Below, in pieces: positions 9,068 through 17,971 of a stretch of 64,000 nt of DNA. The position numbers and the translations under genes were made by a program. The stretch comes from Rhizobium sp. FY34 (GTDB taxonomy: Bacteria > Pseudomonadota > Alphaproteobacteria > Rhizobiales > Rhizobiaceae): contig NZ_STFZ01000036.1 in assembly GCF_005222845.1 (NCBI RefSeq), positions 365,308-429,307 on the forward strand. The letters are read 5' to 3'. The notes under the pieces were generated by a model that worked only from the letters and a program-made list of their open reading frames with translations, was not told the origin of the DNA and ran no database searches. Positions within the stretch are counted from its first letter, which is position 1; the number at the start of each line of letters is the position of its first letter.

Positions 9068-10324
9068 CTACTTTGGCGCCTCGTCGCCGGAACGGCGTTC
9101 ATCGCCTGGAGCGCCGGCCATGCGGTTGAAATAGGCCGAGGTGCGCAAAAGCGCGCGAAACCGTCCGGGCCTTTGCGGTGGCGGCACGGCTTTCCGTGCC
9201 TTCATGCGCACCAGTGTGAAGAACAGAAAGCCCATGAAGATGAACGAGGTATAGATGAAAAACACCGACGGGCCGATGAATTGCAGGAGCAGCGAAGCAA
9301 TCAGCGGGCCAATGGTGGCGCCGATCGACCAGAAGAACAGAAGGCCTGCTGAAACGAGTGCATGTTCGCCGGGCTTTGCGAAATCATTGCCGTGCGCCGA
9401 ACACAGCGAATAGAGCGGCATGGCAAAGGCGCCATAGATGAAGATGCCGATGATATTGGCCGTCTCGTCGGTGCCGGCAAAGAAAGACAGGTAGCCGCCT
9501 GACAGTATGGTGCCGATCGTGGCCCAGCTGATGACGCTGCGGCGATCCAGCCGGTCGGAATAGATCCCGAGCGGATATTGCAGCACCACGCCGCCGATAA
9601 TGCCGGCGCTCATGAAAGTGGCAATCGAAGTGATGCTCATGCCGATCTCCTGCGCATAGATCGGCCCGATATTGCGAAACGCCGCCATGCTGAGGCCAAC
9701 GGCAATGACGCCGACGACAGACAGCGGCGAGATGCGCCACACCGCGCGGATATCGGTGCTGATGGCTTCCGGCGGGGCAGGGCTTGACCGGTCGGCCACC
9801 GAAATCGGCACCAGCGACAGGGCCATGGCCATGGCAATCAGCGAAAAGATCACCGGACCTTCCACGCCAAAGGTCGGGATCAGATATTGCGCGGCGGTGA
9901 CCGAGGAGAGATCGACAAGCCTATAGACAGACAGCGTGCGCGCCCTATTGGCATTGGTCACCTTGGCATTGATCCAGCTTTCCACCACGGCAAACAGGCT
10001 TGCCACGCAAATGCCGATGACAAAGCGCATCAGCGCCCAGAACAGCGGCGAGGTGATGAGCGGCATCAGGATGGAACAGCAGGCGCAGATGGCAGCCATG
10101 GCGGCAAAGGTGCGGATATGGCCGATGGAGCGCAGGATACGCGTAACATTGAGGCAGCCGACAGCAAAGCCGATACTGTAGCCGGCGCCGATCAGGCCGA
10201 TCGTGGAAGGCGAAAAGCCTTCCGCCGAGCCGCGCAGCGCAATGAACGTGCCCTGCAAGCCATTGCCGCCGATCAGGATGCCGGCGGTGACCAGAAGCGG
10301 AATGAGCGGGCGGATGGTCGACAT
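9068..10324 (-). CDS. MFS transporter, YcaD-like
   Basis: About 418 residues with twelve predicted hydrophobic segments from residue 6 on. YSIGFAVGCLNVTRILRSIGHIRTF and ALMRFVIGICVASLFAVVESWINA resemble the YcaD/YfkF-type MFS family. The reading frame opens 20 codons earlier, but the ATG at 10324 puts the first membrane helix where expected and is preferred. The last ~40 residues are a charged, cytoplasmic tail. The substrate is unknown, and the gene stands apart from its neighbours by 80-140 bases on each side. Confidence 0.88.
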   Translation of the reverse strand: MSTIRPLIPLLVTAGILIGGNGLQGTFIALRGSAEGFSPSTIGLIGAGYSIGFAVGCLNVTRILRSIGHIRTFAAMAAICACCSILMPLITSPLFWALMRFVIGICVASLFAVVESWINAKVTNANRARTLSVYRLVDLSSVTAAQYLIPTFGVEGPVIFSLIAMAMALSLVPISVADRSSPAPPEAISTDIRAVWRISPLSVVGVIAVGLSMAAFRNIGPIYAQEIGMSITSIATFMSAGIIGGVVLQYPLGIYSDRLDRRSVISWATIGTILSGGYLSFFAGTDETANIIGIFIYGAFAMPLYSLCSAHGNDFAKPGEHALVSAGLLFFWSIGATIGPLIASLLLQFIGPSVFFIYTSFIFMGFLFFTLVRMKARKAVPPPQRPGRFRALLRTSAYFNRMAGAPGDERRSGDEAPK

Positions 10325-10466
10325 CGCAATCGATTTTCCTGCAAGGACGGCACGACCGGGATTGTTCCCCGCACCATTCCTCACGTCTTATCGATGCAAC
10401 ACGGGTAAAAACAGCGCAGAGCGTGAATTCATCGATCAGGAAAATCGATCGGTTGGCTGAAGCCGT

Positions 10467-11318
10467 TCAGAAGAATGCCCGTCCGGCCACGGCCTGCGCG
10501 AAGGTGGCGGCGACGACGGCGATCGAAATCAGCGCGCTGGCTGCAAGGCCCGGTATGATCCAGCGGGGCGCAAAACGGTCAAGCATCAGGCCGGCCAGCG
10601 GCAGCGCCTGCATGATATGGGTGGCAAAGAAATGCGGCACGCGCAGGTCTCCGCCGGTCCGCGACCAGCCGAACAGCGGCAACCCGCCGATGTCAGTCTT
10701 GATGCCGCCGACCCAGTGGCCGGGACCATCGATCTGGCCGCCGCCGAGCGCAAAGGCGGTCACCAGTGTCAGCAGGCTTCCGAGGATCAGACCCCAGGCG
10801 CCGCCGAGTTGCAGCCCGCGTGGCGAAGATTGCGCCGGGCGAAAGACGAGGTAGAGCCCGATGACGAAGCTCGACAGGACCAGAAACGCGGCGCCGACGC
10901 CCATGATGTTATAGGCCATTGCCTCGATCGGCGTCTCGGCATTGAAATGCGAGGCACGACCGCGCGCCGCCTGAAGCGTGATATAGAGGACCTCGCCAGT
11001 GGCAGTCACCGCGGCCGTCAGGCTCGCCAGCCAGACGCCCCAGCCCGTCTTGCTGGTGCTTTCGATCAGCGGCAAAAGCAGGAGCATCGTGCCCAGCATC
11101 AGCGCCAGCGAGGCCTGAAACTTCAGCGGCTTTGACCAGACGCTGATGCCGTTCAACAGGCGCTCATCCAGCAGAAGGGCGGCAAGGCTTGGCACAGCGA
11201 GTGCGGCCGAGAGCCCGATGGCAACGATCAGAACGCGGCTTGCGGCATGCGCCTCAATGCCCGGCAGGGCAGGCCGGCTATGGGGCAATCTCGGCATATC
11301 GTGGAAAATCAGCGTCAT
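10467..11318 (-). CDS. Polytopic membrane protein of unknown function, paired with an ABA4-like protein
   Basis: 283 residues with about seven hydrophobic segments. I do not recognise a named family. Conserved-looking polar motifs sit at membrane borders: HFNAETPIEAMAYNIMG, GHWVGG and VPHFFATHIMQALPLAG, several with His, which would suit a cofactor or redox site. The start lies four bases after the stop of the ABA4-like gene, so the two are co-transcribed and probably coupled. Both are divergent from a TetR regulator with two palindromes between them, so this gene is probably under its control. Confidence 0.75.
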   Translation of the reverse strand: MTLIFHDMPRLPHSRPALPGIEAHAASRVLIVAIGLSAALAVPSLAALLLDERLLNGISVWSKPLKFQASLALMLGTMLLLLPLIESTSKTGWGVWLASLTAAVTATGEVLYITLQAARGRASHFNAETPIEAMAYNIMGVGAAFLVLSSFVIGLYLVFRPAQSSPRGLQLGGAWGLILGSLLTLVTAFALGGGQIDGPGHWVGGIKTDIGGLPLFGWSRTGGDLRVPHFFATHIMQALPLAGLMLDRFAPRWIIPGLAASALISIAVVAATFAQAVAGRAFF

Positions 11319-11322
11319 CGGA

Positions 11323-11754
11323 TCAGACCTTCTTGACGAGGAGGGCGGCGTGCGTCGCCGATGTCAGGTAAAACAGCAACAGGCCAAGCGGCCCGAACAT
11401 GAATGTCGCAGCCAGAATAGGCACTTGCAGCACACGGTTGAACCGGCGTCTGTCCGCCTCCACGGCAATCCAGCTGCCGATGAAGAGATCGAAGGCGAGG
11501 TAATGCACCCAGCCGGCCACCAGCACCGGATCGCTCGCAAACAGCGCCCGCACCTCGGTAATGGAGCCAAAGCCGCCGGCCTCGACGCGAAAGAAATAGA
11601 CGAAGATCAGAGTGGCATAGGTGAGCGACAACCCGCCGATCAGCGCATAGCGCAGGCCGGCGATCAGCATCGGCCAGCGGGGCAGGAGGATGAGGGCGAT
11701 CCAGCCGGCCATGGCCGCCGTGCTGGCTGCGGAAAAGAGCGTATCGAATGGCAT
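11323..11754 (-). CDS. ABA4-like (DUF4281) membrane protein
   Basis: 143 residues, four membrane segments. The region FASDPVLVAGWVHYLAFDLFIGSWIAVEADR is the signature of the ABA4-like family; the plant member is needed for neoxanthin formation, while bacterial members have no firm function. The end FMFGPLGLLLFYLT is also typical. It is the first gene of a two-gene unit divergent from tetR; the ATG at 11754 lies ten bases from the first palindrome, so binding there would block transcription. Confidence 0.85.
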   Translation of the reverse strand: MPFDTLFSAASTAAMAGWIALILLPRWPMLIAGLRYALIGGLSLTYATLIFVYFFRVEAGGFGSITEVRALFASDPVLVAGWVHYLAFDLFIGSWIAVEADRRRFNRVLQVPILAATFMFGPLGLLLFYLTSATHAALLVKKV

Positions 11755-11763
11755 AGGATCCTC

Positions 11764-11782
11764 ATCTTGTCGGTGACAAGAT
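11764..11782. promoter_or_regulatory. Perfect palindrome, probable TetR operator 1
   Basis: ATCTTGTC-GGT-GACAAGAT: eight-base perfect arms with a three-base centre, immediately upstream of the ABA4-like start. Size and symmetry fit a TetR-family operator. That the neighbouring TetR binds it is inference. Confidence 0.6.
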
Positions 11783-11806
11783 CAAGCATGACGCAAAACC
11801 AGGCAT

Positions 11807-11826
11807 TGTCAAGATTGGTTTTGACA
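11807..11826. promoter_or_regulatory. Second inverted repeat between tetR and the ABA4-like gene
   Basis: TGTCAA (11807-11812) and TTGACA (11821-11826) form a six-base inverted repeat with eight bases between. It shares the TTGTC/GACAA core with the first palindrome 25 bases away, so the two could bind the same regulator. It lies 30 bases before the tetR start. Confidence 0.45.
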
Positions 11827-11855
11827 GGCTGTCCTCGAGGCCGTTATGAAGGGGA

Positions 11856-12464
11856 ATGGCAAGACGAACGGCATATCATCACGGAGACCTGCGCAAGGCG
11901 CTGGTGGACACAGGCCTCTACATGCTGGAGGAACTCGGTCTGGAGGAACTTTCGCTCCGCAAGATCGCCGCCCGCGTCGGCGTCTCCCATGCCGCCCCCG
12001 AACATCATTTCCCGACCCTGAGGCACCTGCTGACCGCCTTTGCCGTCGAGGGCTTCCGGCTGTTCGCAGCCTCGATGCGCTCCGCCATGGCGCAAGCCCC
12101 TGATGATCCGGCAGAACAACTGCGCGCCGCCGCCCGCGGCTATCTCGCCTTTGCGAGCACGCGCCCGCATCTCTTCCGCCTGATGTTCACCGCCAACCGC
12201 CTCGACTGGGACGACCCGGCGCTCGGGCCGCCGTCAAACGCGGCGCACGCCGTGCTTGAGGAAATCTCGTTGCCGGTGGCGAAACGCCTGAAGCGCGACA
12301 CGCCGGAGGGCAGGGCGGCTGTCGAACAACTCGTCTGGTCGCAGATCCATGGCCATGCGCATCTGTTGATCGATGGCAAGCTCGCGCCGGAGGGCGATGG
12401 CGGCACCGGCTGCGAGCCCTTCGCCGCCCCGCTCGATCTGGCAAGCGTGCTTCTGCCGGATTGA
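11856..12464 (+). CDS. TetR/AcrR family transcriptional regulator
   Basis: 202 residues. The N-terminal helix-turn-helix reads GLEELSLRKIAARVGVSHAAPEHHFPTLRHLL (about 28-60). The C-terminal ligand domain (about 75-195) resembles the WHG type and carries RPHLFRLMF. Such proteins usually repress neighbouring genes until a small molecule binds. The divergent ABA4-like/membrane-protein unit and the two palindromes in the 101-base gap make those genes the likely targets. AAGGGG sits just before the ATG. The ligand is unknown. Confidence 0.92.
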   Translation: MARRTAYHHGDLRKALVDTGLYMLEELGLEELSLRKIAARVGVSHAAPEHHFPTLRHLLTAFAVEGFRLFAASMRSAMAQAPDDPAEQLRAAARGYLAFASTRPHLFRLMFTANRLDWDDPALGPPSNAAHAVLEEISLPVAKRLKRDTPEGRAAVEQLVWSQIHGHAHLLIDGKLAPEGDGGTGCEPFAAPLDLASVLLPD

Positions 12465-12586
12465 GGCGTGGGGGCTGGCGGGTTTGCGCCAGAAGGTGTC
12501 GTGGCGGCAGTTGCAAAACCAGCTGTCATCCCATTGATATGTGAAGCCTGCTAATCAGCAATTTTCATTGTTATTGGCAGGCCTCT

Positions 12587-13912
12587 ATGTGGTTCTCGGG
12601 ACCCGACAGGAAAATCATCAGTGTCCTCTTCGTCCTTGCCGTGACGCAGGTCATTGGGTGGGGTACGGTCAGCCTTCCCGCCATCATCGGCCGGCAGATT
12701 GCCGCCGATCTTGGCATGAAGATCGAAGTCGTATTCGCGGGCAGTTCAGTCCTGTATGTCGTCATGGGCCTGTGGGCTCCGGTGCTGGCGAAGGCGTTCA
12801 CGCAGTTCGGCGCCCGCCACGTCATGATGGCCGGAACTGTTCTTGCCGCGCTGGGCTTTGTACTGCTGTCCGTTTCAACAGGGCCAATGCTCTATTTCGC
12901 CGCCTGGGTGATCCTGGGCACGGCCGGCAGCGCCACGCTGACCACAGCCGCCTATATCATGCTGAACGAAGTCGCTGGCCGGAACGCCAAGAGCGCCATC
13001 GGCGCACTCATGTTGGTGACGGGATTGTCCAGCAGCATCTTTTGGCCGACGACCGCATTGATTTCGCAGGCTGTCGGCTGGCGTGGCACCTGCCTTGTCT
13101 ATGCGGCAATGATGGTGCTGGTTTGCCTGCCATTTTATGTCTTCGGCTTGCCGCGCAGGGCATCAGCGGGCGAGGCGGTGAACCCTTCACAGTCGAAAAC
13201 CGAGATGATGACTGGCGCGCGCAAAAGCACATTCGCTCTGATCGTAACAGCAATTGCGCTCAACGCCTTCGTGACCTTCGGGTTTTCTGCCGTATTGATC
13301 GAACTCTTGCAGGCGGAGGGATTGCCGACGTCGCAGGCGATTGCCTTCGGCTCTATGCTGGGGGTCATTCAGGTGTGTGCTCGCGGTCTGGATTTCTTCG
13401 GTGGCGGTCGGTGGGATGGGATCACCACCGGCCTTGTCGCCGGTCTTGGCCTGCCTGTCGCCATGCTGCTGCTCATCGTGGGCAATGGCGCCTATTGGAC
13501 AATCGCCGGCTTCATTCTGATCTATGGCCTGGGCAGCGGCGCTTTGGCGGTGTCCCGCGCCACCATCCCTCTGGTATTCTACGACAAGGCCGAATTTGCC
13601 AAAGCAACGTCACGCATCGCGCTGCCGCTCAATCTGATTTCGGCTGCATCGCCTCCGATCCTCATCAGCCTACTCACACAGTTTGGCAGTCACGTCCTTC
13701 TTGGTCTCGCCGCACTATGCTCATGCGGTGCGCTCCTGATTCTGTTTTTTCTCAGCCGCCGCCGGCCGGCGGTCGAGGCAGATTCAGTTCTGGATCGACG
13801 GACGGCCGTCCAGTTCCACTGTAGAACGGCTTCAGCCGCGCCCGCACACCATCAAGATCAAGATGGCGGTCAATTCCGCGGAGCAGATGGTCAGCAGGAA
13901 CGTGATCATTGA
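12587..13912 (+). CDS. MFS transporter with a foreign C-terminal tail
   Basis: 441 residues. Residues 1 to about 400 are a normal twelve-helix major facilitator with no recognised substrate. The last hydrophobic helix ends ALLILFFLSRRR near 13760. After that the frame runs about 45 codons through DNA that on the other strand encodes a transposase N-terminus; the tail is rich in Gln, His, Asp and Ala and is unlike any MFS end. The gene has therefore probably lost its own stop to a transposon scar. The transporter core looks complete, so it may still work. Gln/Asn-poor, GC-rich codon use in the body is like its neighbours. Confidence 0.85.
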   Translation: MWFSGPDRKIISVLFVLAVTQVIGWGTVSLPAIIGRQIAADLGMKIEVVFAGSSVLYVVMGLWAPVLAKAFTQFGARHVMMAGTVLAALGFVLLSVSTGPMLYFAAWVILGTAGSATLTTAAYIMLNEVAGRNAKSAIGALMLVTGLSSSIFWPTTALISQAVGWRGTCLVYAAMMVLVCLPFYVFGLPRRASAGEAVNPSQSKTEMMTGARKSTFALIVTAIALNAFVTFGFSAVLIELLQAEGLPTSQAIAFGSMLGVIQVCARGLDFFGGGRWDGITTGLVAGLGLPVAMLLLIVGNGAYWTIAGFILIYGLGSGALAVSRATIPLVFYDKAEFAKATSRIALPLNLISAASPPILISLLTQFGSHVLLGLAALCSCGALLILFFLSRRRPAVEADSVLDRRTAVQFHCRTASAAPAHHQDQDGGQFRGADGQQERDH

Positions 13913-13961
13913 GGCAGAAGTCGTAGAAGAGCTGCGCCGGAGCAGTCTGACATCCCATCAT
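13785..13961 (-). pseudogene. Remnant of an IS1182/IS5-type transposase (N-terminus only)
   Basis: The minus strand from ATG 13961 reads TAPAQLFYDFCLNDHVPADH, then a run matching LLRxIDxxLDLDGVR and LKPFYSxxGRPSVDPEL, the conserved start of a common rhizobial IS transposase family. After GRPSVDPEL (near 13785) the match stops and the sequence turns into the reverse of the MFS C-terminus. Only about 58 of the several hundred residues remain, with no DDE residues, so it is dead. It overlaps the 3' end of the MFS gene. Confidence 0.75.
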
Positions 13962-14124
13962 CGCTCAATCCGCCGCAAATCCATTGGAGAATTGAATCAG
14001 GGAGGCTCAACAAAAGCAACCCTGAATTGAGAACTCAGCAGTTTGACCACTGGGAGCGCTTGCACAAACAATCTGTTGTTAGATACCAGTGAAACACAGA
14101 CAGCGACATGCAGCGGGAAACAAA

Positions 14125-14298
14125 ATGCGCCCAGCTTTTAGATATATTGCAGCAGCAATTGGATTTGGCGTCCTCATCAGCGTTGGCGTGGTCGTGAAGG
14201 GACTGCTTCACGCCAACGACTACATTGACCGATGCGCTGACGAAACCTCAGGACGATACATTTTCGATAAGGAGGCGCGAGTCACCGCCTGCAAATGA
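14125..14298 (+). CDS. Small orphan membrane protein (hypothetical)
   Basis: 57 residues from ATG 14125 (the frame opens at 14089). One hydrophobic segment (about residues 6-26, FRYIAAAIGFGVLISVGVVV) is followed by a short polar tail with two Cys. No family is recognised and the ribosome-binding site is poor. It lies in an accessory-looking patch next to the transposase scar. The 290 bases from here to aspS show no convincing gene and should hold the aspS promoter. It could be a decayed fragment rather than a real gene. Confidence 0.4.
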   Translation: MRPAFRYIAAAIGFGVLISVGVVVKGLLHANDYIDRCADETSGRYIFDKEARVTACK

Positions 14299-14588
14299 TC
14301 GAATAACCGCCAGACGAACGAGTACGAGTTTTTCAACGGTATCGGCCACCGGCGGACCTAGCTGCTCGGCCCCCTCTCGTCTTTGTACGTTCAAATTGCA
14401 GTCAATCCGCCGGAGCTCCGTCGTCAGGCTAGGCCCTCTTCCTATCCTGAGATAAAGCCCACGCCACGCCCCACGCCTCCAGCCTTGACAAAGCAGGCGG
14501 GTCATGCGCTTTTCCGCCCGATTTTCTATCGGTCACGCGCCTGCCTTGATGGCGCCCTTTCGACCGTCACATATCGGGAAACTTGACC

Positions 14589-16379
14589 ATGCACCGTTAC
14601 CGCAGCCACACCTGTGCCGCCCTGAAGAAGTCCGATGTCGGCGCGACCGTCCGCCTGTCCGGCTGGGTCCACCGCGTCCGTGACCATGGTGGCGTTCTCT
14701 TCATCGATCTTCGTGACCATTACGGCATGACGCAGGTGGTCGCCGATCCGGACAGCCCCGCCTTCAAGGTGGCCGAAACCGTGCGTGGCGAATGGGTCAT
14801 CCGCATCGATGGCGTCGTCAAGGCCCGCTCGGAAGACACCATCAACAAGCAGATGGCAACCGGCGAGATCGAGCTTTACGCCCAGGAAATCGAAGTTCTT
14901 TCGGCTGCCAAGGAATTGCCGCTGCCGGTCTTCGGTGAGCCGGACTATCCGGAAGATGTGCGCCTGAAGTATCGCTTCCTCGATCTTCGCCGCGATACGC
15001 TGCACAAGAACATCGTCAAGCGCACGCAGATCGTCTCGGATATGCGCAACCGCATGAACGAAATCGGCTTTGGCGAATATACAACGCCGATCCTGACGGC
15101 ATCCTCGCCGGAAGGCGCGCGCGACTTCCTCGTGCCGAGCCGCATCCATCCCGGCCAGTTTTTCGCGCTGCCGCAGGCGCCGCAGCAGTATAAGCAGCTT
15201 TTGATGGTGGCCGGTTTCGACCGCTATTTCCAGATCGCGCCCTGCTTCCGCGATGAAGACCCGCGTGCCGACCGCCTGCCGGGCGAATTCTACCAGCTCG
15301 ACGTCGAAATGAGCTTCGTTACCCAGGAAGACGTGTGGAACACGATGGCGCCCGTCATCACCGGCGTTTTCGAGAAATTCGCCGATGGCAAGCCGGTCAC
15401 CAAGGAATGGCCGCGCATTGCCTATGACGAAGCGATCCGCAAATACGGTTCCGACAAGCCGGATCTGCGCAACCCGATCGTCATGGAAAATGTCACGGAT
15501 CACTTTGCCGGCTCCGGCTTCAAGGTGTTTGCCGGCATGATCGCATCGAACCCGAAGGTCGAGATCTGGGCCATCCCGGCAAAGACCGGTGGTTCGCGCG
15601 CCTTCTGCGACCGCATGAACGCCTGGGCGCAAGGCCAGGGCCAGCCGGGCCTCGGCTATATCTTCTGGAAGGAAGAGGACGGCAAGATTGCCGGCTCCGG
15701 TCCGCTTGCCAAGAACATTGGCGAGGAACGCACCGAAGCCGTGCGCACCCAGCTTGGTCTTGACGCGGGCGATGCCTGCTTCTTCGTGGCCGGCGAACCG
15801 TCGAAATTCTACAAGTTTGCCGGTGAAGCCCGCACCCGCGCCGGCGAGGAGCTGAACCTTGTCGATCGTGATCGGTTCGAGCTGTGCTGGATCGTCGATT
15901 TCCCGTTCTTCGAATGGAGCGACGAGGACAAGAAGCTCGATTTCGCCCACAACCCCTTCTCCATGCCGCAGGGCGGGCTGGAAGCGCTGGAAACCCAGGA
16001 TCCGCTGACGATCAAGGCCTATCAGTATGACGCCGTCTGCAACGGCTTCGAAATTGCCTCGGGCTCCATCCGTAACCAGTCGCCGGAGCTTATGGTGAAG
16101 GCGTTTGAAATGGTCGGCCTGTCGAAGGCGGATGTGGAAGAGCGTTTTGGCGGCATGTACCGCGCGTTCCAGTATGGCGCGCCTCCGCATGGCGGCTGCG
16201 CTTTCGGCATCGACCGCGTTGTGATGCTGCTCGTCGGCGCCAAGAACCTGCGCGAAATCACGCTGTTCCCGATGAACCAGCAGGCGCAGGATCTGTTGAT
16301 GAATGCGCCGGCACCGGCCCAGCCCAAGCAGCTGATGGAACTGTCGCTGCGGGTTATGCCGCCGCAGAAAAAGGACTGA
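14589..16379 (+). CDS. aspS: Aspartyl-tRNA synthetase
   Basis: 596 residues from ATG 14589 (a TTG two codons earlier is in frame but the conserved family start is MHRYRSHTCAAL). An OB-fold anticodon-binding domain (about 1-110, GWVHRVRDHGGVLFIDLRD) is followed by class II motifs: motif 2 FRDEDPRADR and motif 3 GIDRVVM near the end. The GAD insert domain is also present, as expected for bacterial AspRS of this length. It charges tRNA-Asp; in alphaproteobacteria the enzyme is commonly non-discriminating and also charges tRNA-Asn, but I cannot decide that here. A strong terminator follows. Confidence 0.98.
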   Translation: MHRYRSHTCAALKKSDVGATVRLSGWVHRVRDHGGVLFIDLRDHYGMTQVVADPDSPAFKVAETVRGEWVIRIDGVVKARSEDTINKQMATGEIELYAQEIEVLSAAKELPLPVFGEPDYPEDVRLKYRFLDLRRDTLHKNIVKRTQIVSDMRNRMNEIGFGEYTTPILTASSPEGARDFLVPSRIHPGQFFALPQAPQQYKQLLMVAGFDRYFQIAPCFRDEDPRADRLPGEFYQLDVEMSFVTQEDVWNTMAPVITGVFEKFADGKPVTKEWPRIAYDEAIRKYGSDKPDLRNPIVMENVTDHFAGSGFKVFAGMIASNPKVEIWAIPAKTGGSRAFCDRMNAWAQGQGQPGLGYIFWKEEDGKIAGSGPLAKNIGEERTEAVRTQLGLDAGDACFFVAGEPSKFYKFAGEARTRAGEELNLVDRDRFELCWIVDFPFFEWSDEDKKLDFAHNPFSMPQGGLEALETQDPLTIKAYQYDAVCNGFEIASGSIRNQSPELMVKAFEMVGLSKADVEERFGGMYRAFQYGAPPHGGCAFGIDRVVMLLVGAKNLREITLFPMNQQAQDLLMNAPAPAQPKQLMELSLRVMPPQKKD

Positions 16380-16400
16380 TTGTTTTCTTCTGTCCAATGA

Positions 16401-16438
16401 AAAGGGGCCCCGAAAGCGTTATGCTTTCGGGGCCCTTT
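16401..16438. terminator. Bidirectional terminator between aspS and the acyltransferase gene
   Basis: GGGCCCCGAAAGC (16405-16417) pairs perfectly with GCTTTCGGGGCCC (16423-16435) over a five-base loop. A-tract before and T-tract after allow it to end both the rightward aspS and the leftward acyltransferase transcripts. Confidence 0.9.
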
Positions 16439-16470
16439 CTGTGTCAGGCTCTGTCTGGCCTGGCTGAATC

Positions 16471-17481
16471 TCAAGCCTGTGCCGTCAGGCTGCTGTCGAG
16501 AAAATACCATTGGTCGAGATTTGCCAGAATCACCGGTTCGATCACGGCATTCAGCAGGGCGATATCCTCCATGAGCCGCGCGCCGGGCTTGTCCTCCGGC
16601 GGCAGTGTAATGGGCGGCAGGGCGCGACAGACGAACCTGAAGCCATCCTGGCGCAGATTGTACCATGGGCAGATCGTTGCCCCGGTCATGCGCGCCAGCC
16701 TTATGGTCATGGCCAGATTGCCCTCAAGATGGGGTTCTCGCCCAAATAGGGGGCCGCGAATATAACCACCCACGCCTTCGTCGCAAAAGGCTGAGACGAT
16801 GCCGCCGGCTTTCAGCACCCGCACCGCCGGGCGTATGCCCTGAAGGCCGGGTGGCAGAAAATGCACGCCGGTCTTGCGCCGCACGCGCTGGGCAATCCAT
16901 GCCTTTGCGCGACCGGCTGGAGGGGTGTAGTTCACATAAGGGGTCAGGCCAACGGGCTTGAGCAGAATGGGGCAGATCTCCCAATTGCCGAGATGCATCC
17001 CAACCGCAATCACCGGGCCGCGTTTCGCGGCCTCAACCACCCAATCGAGATTGTGCACTTCGAGCCGCTCGAGATGGTGCTTCAATCGGGTAATGATCGA
17101 AAATTCCGTCAGAATACGTCCCTGCGTCTGGCAGTTTTTCAAAAACAGCGCCTCTTGCTCTTCGGCGCTGAGATCAGGCCGCAGGGCAGCAATGGTGGCG
17201 CGCGCCCGCGCGCTGGCATTCTTGTTGACATGCGGTTGCGCAAGCTTGCCGAGCGACGCGCCAAAGTGCGTGCAAGCGTCCATGGGCAGCAGTTTCAGGC
17301 CATAATGGACAAGCAGGTTGATGCCATTCCAGATATTGTCATGAACCCAGTATTGAAGAAAATGCCGCCGTTGCTGGCGATCACCCAAAAGCGCGGCAAG
17401 CGTGGGCGCCTCGCTCTGGCGGTAAAACCATGCCCGGCGCTTTTTCGGGGGTACCTTTGCGCTTTTCGGCTCGTCATTCAT
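16471..17481 (-). CDS. Lipid A biosynthesis lauroyl acyltransferase (LpxL/HtrB family)
   Basis: 336 residues. The HX4E catalytic motif HLGNWE lies near residue 168 (AVGMHLGNWEICPILLKP), followed by VNYTPPAGRAK and FLPPG, typical of the LpxL/LpxM acyltransferases that add secondary acyl chains to lipid A at the inner membrane. A weakly hydrophobic stretch near 55-70 could anchor it. Which acyl position it modifies cannot be read from sequence. It is monocistronic and meets aspS tail to tail. Confidence 0.88.
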   Translation of the reverse strand: MNDEPKSAKVPPKKRRAWFYRQSEAPTLAALLGDRQQRRHFLQYWVHDNIWNGINLLVHYGLKLLPMDACTHFGASLGKLAQPHVNKNASARARATIAALRPDLSAEEQEALFLKNCQTQGRILTEFSIITRLKHHLERLEVHNLDWVVEAAKRGPVIAVGMHLGNWEICPILLKPVGLTPYVNYTPPAGRAKAWIAQRVRRKTGVHFLPPGLQGIRPAVRVLKAGGIVSAFCDEGVGGYIRGPLFGREPHLEGNLAMTIRLARMTGATICPWYNLRQDGFRFVCRALPPITLPPEDKPGARLMEDIALLNAVIEPVILANLDQWYFLDSSLTAQA

Positions 17482-17971
17482 CCATCTTGGCTTTCATTGG
17501 CTCTGCATACCTTTAACGGCGATGCAGCATCACAGGCAGACCGCTCTTTGACGTGAGTGTCAATCGGCATGGGGCTCACCCTTGTGGCTATCCAGCACCC
17601 ACACCCGAAACCGTTGCGCAAAGATGGCCAGACACAGGTTTGACTCGGTGAGGCAGAATTGCAAGTCGCCTGGGCCGGCGGCAAAGGCAATGTCGCTGGA
17701 GGGCGCTGGCCTGCCCGCCAGAATGGGGACGCTCATCACGCTGGTTGCCACGCAGATCGATCCCTGCGCATTGCACGACAAGGAACGTGGGGTGCTCAGT
17801 CTGTGCGCGCATCAGTTAAAGCTCAGTTTTATTTGATAGGTTATCATATTTAGAAATAAAGATGTGAGCCGTGTGCGATATATATTGGTATATTTAAAAC
17901 TGTTTTCAGTGTGAAACCTTATCTCAAGATTCTTGACGTATAGGTCAGTATGTCAATTTTTGGAAAATTAG
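17482..17971. other. 490-base gap without a convincing gene; AT-rich promoter area
   Basis: The left part (17482-17810) has GC-rich sequence with short overlapping frames on both strands, none with a good ribosome-binding site or recognisable motif. The right part (about 17815-17970) is clearly AT-rich compared with its surroundings and holds the likely promoter of the GST-GGDEF/EAL pair and a palindrome at 17933-17956. A decayed gene in the left part is possible. Confidence 0.5.
17933..17956. promoter_or_regulatory. Inverted repeat upstream of the GST gene
   Basis: TTGAC (17933-17937) and GTCAA (17952-17956) flank GTATAGGTCAGTAT, itself partly symmetric. It sits 16 bases before the GST start codon, where a bound protein would repress. 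No regulator gene is adjacent. Confidence 0.35.

Noticed and set aside
9384..9740. 118-codon frame within the YcaD-like MFS gene
   Set aside because: Arg/His-rich off-frame shadow of the membrane protein.
14526..16397. 623-codon open frame antisense to aspS
   Set aside because: It mirrors a strongly conserved aspS on the other strand; long antisense frames are a by-product of high GC codon use. No motif or ribosome-binding site.
17560..17781. 73-codon minus-strand frame in the gap before the GST gene
   Set aside because: No ribosome-binding site and no family; the competing frames on both strands have similar quality. Left as gap.
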